Shown here in pieces: positions 56,706 to 64,000 of a DNA stretch of 64,000 bases. Each line of letters starts with the position of its first letter. The first letter of the stretch is position 1. The notes below the pieces were generated by a model. It did not search any database. It saw only the letters and a program-made list of their open reading frames with translations, and had not been told where the DNA came from. Source of the stretch: Megascapheus bottae. Lineage: Eukaryota; Chordata; Mammalia; Rodentia; Geomyidae. Made by a program: the position numbers and the translations under genes. The stretch spans positions 20,948,610 through 21,012,609 of the forward strand of contig JANJXV010000025.1 of the NCBI GenBank assembly GCA_024803745.1. Reading direction: 5' to 3'.

Positions 56706-56829
56706 TATCTGGACAAGTGTGAAGGACTAAGTAGGATTTGTTCCAGATTGAGGAGAAAGTTCTTCCTCTGAGTTCTGGAGGCCCAGTTAGCAACTGAAGA
56801 GAGAGGGGGGGGGAGAGGGAGGGAGAATA

Positions 56830-57030
56830 TCTCAGTGTGGATGGAGCAGTTGAGAATGAGGGCGGGACATATTAGGACAGGAGACTAGAGAGGCCAGAAC
56901 CTTGCAAGCTATATGACATATTTTGGGCTTTATCCCAGAAACAATAGGGAGCCATTGAAGAGTTTCAAGTCAGGTGGAAATGTTTGACATGATCAAATTT
57001 GCTTTATAAAAATTTAAAAAAAAAGCCATT
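56830..57030 (+). repeat. Ancient mammalian repeat, 3' part
   Basis: aaccttgcaagctatatgac, attttgggctttatcccaga, aacaatagggagccattgaa, gagtttcaagtcagg and catgatcaaatttgc are characteristic of an old repeat whose consensus contains gggaagccattgaagg and tgacatgatcagatt. Confidence 0.55.
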
Positions 57031-58017
57031 CTGGGCTACAAGAGCTCCTGGCCTTTAGTCCCTGTCCCCAGCAGACTCCCCTGCCAGGTCTGGGGCCAGG
57101 CAATTACTTTGTCGGTAGTAAGGACAGCCACAGTAGGTGACTGAAATCTCAGCCATTTATTTATCGACTCTTGGCTGCTGTTCATAATGAACTCTCAGCT
57201 TCCCAGGGGAGGTGAGGTGTCGGGGGTGGGGTGGAGGAAGGGATTGCATAGACTTGTTGAGAAAAGGAGGCAAGAATGGGGAGAATCTGCAAGAGGTAGA
57301 TTGGAGCTCAGTGTTTCTGTTCTTGCATCTGCCTCCCTCCATTGACACCTGCTACGGGGATGATGTATTAGAATTCAATAAGCCTCACTTGTCTTTTCCT
57401 AGAAAGGGAAGGGCTGGTGGGGGGTGGGGGGGTGAAGGAAGGAAGCGGGTTTCTCACCGTCCATGAAGCAGGGGTAGCATTTCAAACAACTCACTCTATT
57501 AACTAGCAAGGTGCAGAGAAGGGAGGAAATCCACAGTCCTGGGAAGGGCCATGGTTGTGTTGTGAATTCCAGCTCTCACACAGAATGTTTAAACTTTGCA
57601 GTTCTGATGACACTTAAGTCACGTGAGATGGCTGGTAAGTACGATGGGCCGTCCTGGAGGGCGTCCAGGTGTGCTCAGAGTCCTGTAGCTGGCCCGTTGC
57701 AGGGAGGAAGCTATAATATGGCAATCTCGGGCGTGTCTGGCTCCCAGGGACAATCAATTCCTTTCATAGTCACGGCTGACCGGTCATCTGTTTGTCCTCA
57801 CTTCTGCTGGGTGGGGGAAGGGAACGCATGCAAAGCCTTCATCCAACAGTGATGTGATTGAGTTGGTTGGTTTCATTCACTAGGAATTTCCTGTTGGACT
57901 CCATGTTAGACCCCTCAGTGGGACATGGATTGGGATTTCTGGTACAGATCCTTGTATCTAAAGCCCTGTGACAGGCGTGGCAGGATAGTCAAAGACATTC
58001 AAGAATTCCTTAAGCTC

Positions 58018-58144
58018 GCCAAGTGCCAGTGGCTCATGCCTGGAATTTCAGCTCCTCAGGAGGCTGAGGTCCAAGGATCATGTTTCAAAGTCATCCTCAG
58101 ACTGGAAAGTCCATGACACTCTTACCTTCAACTAACCACCAAGT
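58018..58144 (+). repeat. Truncated B1-Geo (head and linker)
   Basis: gtggctcatgcctggaattt, ctcaggaggctgaggtccaa, tcaactaaccaccaagtagc; the Geo part is missing and the next SINE begins at once. Confidence 0.78.
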
Positions 58145-58378
58145 AGCCAGCATATGTAGTTTACATCTGTAATCCTAGCTACTCAAGAGGCTGAGATCTG
58201 AGGATCGTGGTTCCAAGCCAGCCTGGGCAGGAAACTCCCATGGGCAGGACACTCTTATCTCCAATAAATTACTCAAAAAACAGGAAGTGAAGCTGTGGCT
58301 CAAGTGGTAAGGCACTAGCCTTGAGCAAAGAGGCTCAGGGAGAGCACCTAGGCTATGAGTCTAAGCCCCAGGATGGAT
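58145..58378 (+). repeat. B1-Geo SINE, full length
   Basis: Head tctgtaatcctagctactca, linker ctccaataaattactcaaaa, tail tgtggctcaagtggtaaggc, actagccttgagcaaagagg, gagtctaagccccagg. A 15-base local duplication (aaactcccatgggcagga) is visible near 58229-58250. Confidence 0.9.

Positions 58379-58380
<2 letters not shown>

Positions 58381-58424
<44 letters not shown>
58381..58424. repeat. (AC)n microsatellite at a SINE tail
   Basis: A pure AC run of 44 bp immediately after the B1-Geo 3' end. Confidence 0.97.
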
Positions 58425-58426
<2 letters not shown>

Positions 58427-59204
58427 CTCAATTTGACCAACTAATTTTTTTTAACTTGACAACTTAATGCTTTCAGAACAAAATAAAGCTGCTGGACTCC
58501 AACTTTTTGATGTAAAAACTGAGAATCAAAATGTGGATTGGAGGAACTTTAGTCTCACAGAGGAAGCTTGTCTGGGTATTGACTCTCCAGGTCTTTCTGA
58601 TCCAGAAAGATTGGCCACCGGAGAAAAGCAGCTTTATTTTGGCAGGGAAAAACTCTTTAACTTTCTTCTTTTTAACCTGGGCTCACCTTTTGGCCTGGCT
58701 CACTCTCCTGCAGTACTGGAGGAAAGGTTCTTGAAAAGAAAAGAAAAGAACCCGTAAGTACGAAGTCTCATTCTGATGTTTTATTAATGGAGACTGCTGG
58801 TTTTGCAGCCATTTTAATTAGGGCTGAATTTGACTATATTCAAAACCCAGGGGGCATCAAGGAAAAAAAAAAAGGAGCCACTGAGCAAACCTGAGGATCA
58901 AATGAAAAGATTAATTAAATATCAACATGTAGGCAGCTTGAGGCAGGGAAGGTGCAGGTCTCCCTTTCCTGATGGAAAACCAAGAGCGGAAAGCCAGCTT
59001 TCAGAGTTCAGTCACTTGAGACCGTCTGCCACTATTTCTTTCTTCAGCAAGGACTGGCAAGCAGGCACAATTTCAATATTGCTCCCCCCAGTAAACATCA
59101 AATTATGGTTCTGTTACCTAACTTGTTTGGTGGTTATTTTTTTTTGTGGGGGGAGGGGAGTGTTATCGGACTTGATGCATGACAAAAGTCAACTGGTTAC
59201 GTTT

Positions 59205-59310
59205 GCCACAGCAACTTACAAATGAGGACACAGAGGCACAGAGATGAAGTTACTTTCCCAGTGATTTCATGGGTACTAAAGGAAGAGCTGGAATCCATCA
59301 CGGCCTTTGA
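59205..59310 (-). repeat. MIR relic
   Basis: acttacaaatgaggacacag, aggcacagagatgaagttac, tttcccagtgatttcatggg and agagctggaatcc make a complete reverse MIR core. Confidence 0.75.
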
Positions 59311-59529
59311 GTCTAATCTGCAGTCATCAGGACTGCTCTGAGAAGATGGACATAGCTCTTGATATTGCCAACTGTCCCCTGGGGTCTTGACACCCATCCT
59401 TCCTGTGCTTAAGAGAACTATCGTGGGCTCCTGAATGCTGGATCTCAAGGCCCACCCCAAGCAAAGCAGAGAATCCAGTCTGTTCCCAATAGAACTACGA
59501 CACTACTGAGTGCCACACAATTGACCTCA

Positions 59530-59620
59530 GTGCCTATACTTCACACGTGCCTGGTTCTGTGCTCAAATCATTGGGGACACCCATTTCATTCATTCTACCG
59601 ATGACTCAGCCTTGTTTGGG
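59530..59620 (-). repeat. Possible MIR/L2 fragment
   Basis: tgcctggttctgtgctcaaa and cccatttcattcattctacc loosely follow the reverse MIR 3' half. Confidence 0.35.
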
Positions 59621-59918
59621 GACAAAACTCCACCAAAACAACACAAAACTAGCCCAGAAAATCCCGCCATGATTTTTTTTTTTGGATAGAGGGAAATGTC
59701 AACGCGTGCAAATGAGTTCTGTGCAAACTGAGTCCATGGAGGAGGTGGGGAGGCTGGAACAGGAGCCAGGAGGACAGTCAGGATGCTAATGAAACATCTG
59801 TGCCAGTGCTCTTGCCAGTCTGGCAGTCACCTAGATGCTTACCCAGGGAACAGCTGGATGCTTTGTGTTGCCTCCTTGTTTCCTCACCCTTCCTTCAAAA
59901 TTCCCCTTCAATGCTCCT

Positions 59919-59922
<4 letters not shown>

Positions 59923-59971
<49 letters not shown>
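59923..59971. repeat. (CA)n microsatellite
   Basis: A pure CA run of about 49 bp. Confidence 0.97.
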
Positions 59972-59974
<3 letters not shown>

Positions 59975-60283
59975 TCTTTATTCCATGGTTGCTTTTTCCA
60001 GAGGAACGGTAAGGAGAATGTGTGCAGTTGCACTGGTGAGCTCAGTCCCCCAGTCCTGGTGGAGAGAGCAGGTGCATCTGTCTCCACTGGGGAACAGCCC
60101 TCAGACTTGTCTAACTGGATCCAGGACAGACCTGCAGAGGAAAGGATGAGGGTGCTAGGTACAGCCTGAATCAAACCCCAGATTAATTTTTAAAAAATCT
60201 GAGTGGACTGAATATTTCATGACCTGGGGGAGGAGTGCAGACATGGTCTCTTTGGAAGAAAAAAAAATCAAATGTGAAGCTGC

Positions 60284-60580
60284 AGTGGGGAGAGAAGGGA
60301 GGGAGAAAGGAGGGAAGGAGGGCGGGAAGAAAAGAGGGAGGAAGGGGAAAAAGGTAGAAGGAAAAGAAGAAGGAACAGAAGGATAGAAAAGGGGGAGGGA
60401 GAAGAGAGGAAGTAAAGGAGGGAGAAATAAAGAAGGGAGAAGGAGGAAAGAAAGGGAGAAAAGAGAGGAGGAAGGGAAGAAGAAGGAAGAGGAAGGAAAG
60501 GGGAAGCAAGAGAGAAAAGGAAGAGGAGGGGAAAAAAGAGGAGGGAGAGAAGGAGGGAAACAAAGGAGGGAGGGCAGGAT
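60284..60580 (+). repeat. Long polypurine tract
   Basis: Nearly 300 bp that is almost entirely A/G on the plus strand, interrupted by only about a dozen C or T bases. It has no constant unit (mixtures of gggagg, gaaag, gaagaa). The Ser/Pro/Phe-rich reading frames on the other strand are compositional. Confidence 0.93.
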
Positions 60581-61015
60581 GAGGTAAAAGTCACCAAAAT
60601 TTCTTGTCATTTTTATTAATACATGTTATAAAGAAGCATGCACACGCACAATGCTATAAAACAATCATTTGCTAAAAAAAATTTCCATCTCTCTTGTCCA
60701 TTTGTCCTCACAGGGGAGGGTAAGGGAGGGTTTGCTTTTGGTGACAGTTATAACACGAGAAGCCTGGAGCCCAGAAAGAACCAGCCTTTCTCCCTCACCA
60801 CCCACCCCACCCCATCAAAATCTGTTGAAATCTAAAAGCAAGTCTAATACCACGTCCTGCCTTCCAGCTTCCAGGAATCCCAGAAGATGTCTCTTCCAGA
60901 AAGACCTTTATTTCCTGTTTCTTATTTCTCTGTCAAGAAATTAGTTCAGTAATGGGGAAAGAACTCTATACTGAGAGGAATTGTGCATCCTCTTGGGAGA
61001 ATTCTGTATTTTGTT

Positions 61016-61045
61016 TCTCTCTCTCTCTCTCTCTTCCCTCCCCCC

Positions 61046-61100
<55 letters not shown>
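61016..61100. repeat. (CT)n-C-run-(GT)n compound microsatellite
   Basis: CT run (61016-61033), a C8 stretch near 61041-61048, and a pure GT run (61049-61100). Confidence 0.96.
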
Positions 61101-61102
<2 letters not shown>

Positions 61103-61801
61103 GGGGTCCCCATCTTTACCAGTTCTGCTGCTGACCTGTGCCCACCCTTCTCCCTGCCTCTTTTAGGCTCTCCAGTCTGTCTTCCCACTTACTCCTTTCC
61201 TAGCCCTCTCACCCTGACCTCCTCTCTGTCCTTTTCTCTCTCCCTTTTTCCCTGCTCTCTTCTCTCTGTTTGTCTTCTATCCCTCTGACCTACTTTTCTA
61301 CCCTTCTGCTTGCTCCTGATCCCTTCCCTGGACCTCCTCTCTTTCCTATACCTTTAAGGATATTTGGTTGGTGGCTTTAATGAATTCCAATCATGTTTAA
61401 GTACCCTACCAAAAAAAAATTAAAAAAAATAAAAAGCTTTGAGCCTGGGACCTCCTGGTATACAGACCCAATTGGTCCCATCTGCAACTTAATGCAGACT
61501 TGAATTTTCCACTCCACCTTAACCTTTGAGTCTAGCTACTTCTGAGAGAAATTGCTCTTGTGACTGAGCCACAAAGCGGAAGGGGAAACAGGGGTTCAGT
61601 CACCTCTGAGGCCAGGGCAGCTCTTACCCACTTGGCAAGGTGGTCCTTTGCGGATCCGTGAGTCAGGCCTGACTCGGCCCATTTACCCTGGAGGGCAGAA
61701 GACAGTCCTGGCTCTTTACAATGACTTATGTTTCACTATCTGTGCAATCCAGATCCCATGACTTCTCAAAACACGAGACCAAAGAAGCCTCGTGGATCTA
61801 A

Positions 61802-61935
61802 TCATATATATGTGTGTGTGTGTGTGTACATAGATACACCCATATATATGTATATATAAATATATACATGTAATATATACTATAGTATATATAATTGGAC
61901 TGGATATGTATATATATATATATATATACATGTAT
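61802..61935. repeat. AT-rich (TA/TATG)n region
   Basis: Alternating TA, TG and TATATA stretches, including a near-pure TA run at 61907-61928. It is self-complementary and may extrude hairpins. Confidence 0.9.
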
Positions 61936-61954
61936 GTGTACACAACTGTATCCT

Positions 61955-62235
61955 GACTTGCAATCCTTTAGATAAGTGCCCAATAGTGGAATTTCTAGGT
62001 CCTAAGGTAGATATATGTTTCGTTTTCTTGAAGGTAGTCTCTTAATGATCTTCTAAGGGGTGGCACCAGTTTATACACCCACCAGCAGCGTATCCGGAAT
62101 CCTCCTCTACCACAGTCCAGCTGGCATGTGTTGGTGTTTATATTCTTGATGATGGCCATTCCTGTGAGGGGTGGGGTGGGGCTGGGTAAGAACTCAGTGT
62201 TGTTTTGATTTGCATTTCAGCAGGCCTCTTTTCCC
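61955..62235 (-). repeat. L1 fragment (ORF2 C-terminal region, reversed)
   Basis: agtggaatttctaggtccta, ggggtggcaccagtttatac, acccaccagcagcgtatccg, cagctggcatgtgttggtgt, tgatggccattcctgtgagg and gttttgatttgcatttcag follow reversed L1 in order. Degraded and non-coding. Confidence 0.78.
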
Positions 62236-62459
62236 ACAAAAGATCTCATAGCAGGAAATGGTTCTGATGCTTTCAGGGAAGGTAATAAGCAGGGCTTGTA
62301 TCCATCAAACCTTTATCATAGGAAGGAAAACAGGACAGAGGAGACATTACAGGTTGTAAAGGGACACCCAGGTGCTTTATGGAGCAGTTGTCTGCTTGCT
62401 GGGATATGTTCTTTTTTCCCCCCTTAGCTGCTGTTAAGATGCTCAGTCAAGCTTCAAAA

Positions 62460-62585
62460 TATGTGCAAACCTGGTCCTAACTTCCTACATTTTGATGCAA
62501 CTGGCCTGGGTTATAGTCTTGGCTTTAAGATTTGTTTGTAAACAATGCACAAGGTGATTCTACAACCAAAGTTGAAGAACCATTG
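62460..62585 (+). repeat. MER5A-like hAT-Charlie DNA transposon relic
   Basis: It ends aaggtgattctacaaccaaa, gttgaagaaccattg, matching the MER5 end (caggtgattctgatgc..aagtttgagaaccactg). The preceding ttaagatttgtttgtaaaca fits tctgtgttttaacaagc. Confidence 0.6.
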
Positions 62586-62689
62586 TTTTGTTGTGTTGTG
62601 TTTTTTTTTTTTTTTAAATAAAACCAATATCCCCTGCTCCCCACCCCCAATCCTCACCTCAGGTCAGACCACAAACAACTGAAATCTTG

Positions 62690-62960
62690 AAATCTGAATT
62701 GCTCTAAGAAAGACCTAGGCATGAGCACGTTTAAAAGCTTTTCTGGCTATTTAATGTGCAGCCAGGGTTAAAAGCTAGTGTGTTTGGTGCTTATTAATTT
62801 GAGTCTAACTGAAGAGCTATTAAGGATTTGCTCAGTGATGTCTAGGATTGCTCTTGTCCATTTTATAGCTTGCAATGACAAAGCAAATATAACTACTTTG
62901 CAAAAGAAAATCTTTCTTATTAAAAAAAATTTCTCAGCAAATCCCCTAGAACGTTGTCTC
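62690..62960. other. Candidate conserved non-coding element
   Basis: ttaaaagcttttctggctat, ttaatgtgcagccagggtta, gcttattaatttgagtctaa, gcttgcaatgacaaagcaaa; AT-rich, complex, no repeat. It follows the MER5A relic. Confidence 0.3.
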
Positions 62961-63410
62961 TGCAAGTCTGATATTCTTCAGGGCCCTGAAATTCTTGCAA
63001 TATAATATGAATTGGGGAAGGTGGGTGTGGGGAGAGATAATATGAGATTTTTTTTTTTTGGTGATTCTCACCTATTTCTGGCTTTCCTTCTCTGAGTTGC
63101 TGGCAATTACATCGGTCCACTTTCTACACCTCTCCTTTCCAGTTTGACTTCAGATGGACTTTGTTGTTGCCTGGAATTATCTCCTTGAAAGAAAAATGAG
63201 AGGTGGCCCCTTCAAAGTTTGACATGAGAGCCCAGATGTTGCTGGCCCATGCCTATAAGCCTGGATACTTAGAAGGATTTGCAGTAGAAAGCCAGCTAGC
63301 CAGCGCGAAAGAGCTTACAATACTCCATCTCTAATGAGCCAGCAAAAAGCTAGACTGGAGAGGTGGCTCAAATGGCAGCATGCCAGATGTGAATAAGAGC
63401 TGGGCACTTG

Positions 63411-63598
63411 GCCAGGAGTTTGGCCTAGTGGTTAAAGTGCTTGCCTAGCATGCATGAAGACCTGGGTTCGATTCCTTGGTACCACATACGTAGAAAAAAG
63501 CCAGAAGTGGTGCTGAGGCTCCAGTGGTAGAGCTCTAGCCTTGAGAAAGTCCAAGGACATTGCTCAGGCCCTGAGTTCAAGCCCAGGACTGGAAAAAA
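63411..63598 (+). repeat. IDL-Geo SINE with intact Pol III boxes
   Basis: Left monomer: A-box tggcctagtgg (63421-63431), cttgcctagcatgcatgaag, and B-box ggttcgattcc (63465-63475, matching GGTTCGANTCC). Right monomer: gccagaagtggtgctgaggc and gccctgagttcaagcccagg, then A9. The nearly identical gagctgggcact flanks (63398-63409, 63602-63613) look like its target site. Confidence 0.93.
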
Positions 63599-63838
63599 AA
63601 AGAGCTGGGCACTGGTTGCTTATGCCTATAATCCTATCTACTCAGGAGGCTGAAGAACAAGATTCAAATCTGAAGAACAAGATTCAAAACCAGCCCAGGC
63701 ACAAAAATTCATGAGACTCTTATCTCCAATTTACTATCAGAAAACTGGAGACACTGTGGCTCAAGTGGTAGAGCGCTGGCCTTGAGCTGAAGAGCTCAGG
63801 GACAGCACCCAGGCCCAGAGTTCAAGCCTCATGAGCAA
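63599..63838 (+). repeat. B1-Geo SINE
   Basis: Head gagctgggcactggttgctt, atgcctataatcctatctac; linker ctccaatttactatcagaaa; tail gtggctcaagtggtagagcg, ctggccttgagctgaagagc. A 20-bp tandem duplication (63650-63689) lies in the head. Confidence 0.9.
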
Positions 63839-63888
63839 AGAAAGCCCAGCAAGAATATGAAACTCTGAGTTCAAGTCTGGGCATGAGT

Positions 63889-63889
<1 letters not shown>

Positions 63890-63922
<33 letters not shown>
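63890..63922. repeat. (CA)n microsatellite at a SINE tail
   Basis: A pure CA run of 33 bp after the old B1-Geo tail. Confidence 0.96.
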
Positions 63923-63924
<2 letters not shown>

Positions 63925-64000
63925 CAGTTATCCCATAAGTTGGTGTGTATGTGTGGGGGGTATGCTAAGAGCCTATAGATTGTTGGCAGATATGGTTAAA

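Larger units (their letters stand above)
63232..63880 (+). repeat. Old B1-Geo SINE split by two younger SINEs
   Basis: The left part (63232-63396) has gctggcccatgcctataagc, ctccatctctaatgagccag, ggagaggtggctcaaatggc. The tail reappears at about 63840-63880 (aactctgagttcaagtctgg). It contains the IDL-Geo at 63411 and the B1-Geo at 63599. Confidence 0.75.

Noticed and set aside
60155..60610. Pro/Ser/Phe/Leu-rich 151-codon frame
   Set aside because: It is the complement of the polypurine tract; the composition alone produces it.
63421..63480. tRNA-Ala gene
   Set aside because: It is the left monomer of an IDL-Geo SINE followed by the Geo half and an A-tail.

Overview
This window is mammalian nuclear DNA, almost certainly from a rodent. 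Its recent interspersed repeats are dimeric SINEs. One type has a left monomer like tRNA-Ala/ID elements and a right monomer (ending near ...ccctgagttcaagcccc) that I identify with the IDL-Geo SINE reported from the superfamily Geomyoidea (kangaroo rats, pocket mice, pocket gophers). A second type joins a 7SL/B1-like head to the same right monomer. Old rodent-type MaLR LTRs, truncated L1 3' ends, MIR/L2 and a MER5-like element form the older layer. The genus is not determined, and the lineage call rests on remembered SINE structure.

Only one protein-coding segment can be supported: coding exon 1 of the orphan GPCR GPR139, on the minus strand at 4082-4196. It lies in a CpG island (about 3960-5260) and ends in a clean phase-1 donor (GTGAGG). 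Bases 1-4081 are the start of its intron. Exon 2, with most of the receptor, lies beyond the left edge. The promoter and 5'UTR lie to the right of the ATG, with a CCAAT box and a CACGTG E-box inside the island.

From about 5.3 kb to the right end (about 58.7 kb) the window is upstream intergenic DNA without a supportable gene. It holds about 45 SINE copies or fragments, several L1 3' ends, a cluster of MaLR LTRs (35.8-37.9 kb), about 16 MIR/L2 relics, more than 30 microsatellites and several AT-rich, repeat-free stretches that could be conserved non-coding elements. In human the interval upstream of GPR139, toward GP2, is also a large gene desert, so the emptiness is expected.

The structures of most interest are the chimeric B1-Geo SINE and older copies that look like steps toward the Geo monomer; nested SINE insertions with readable target-site duplications; a diverged direct duplication (39.28-39.54 kb and 40.81-41.19 kb) not explained by any repeat I know; and long purine-pure tracts. 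I found no new gene system, CRISPR array, operon or viral gene.
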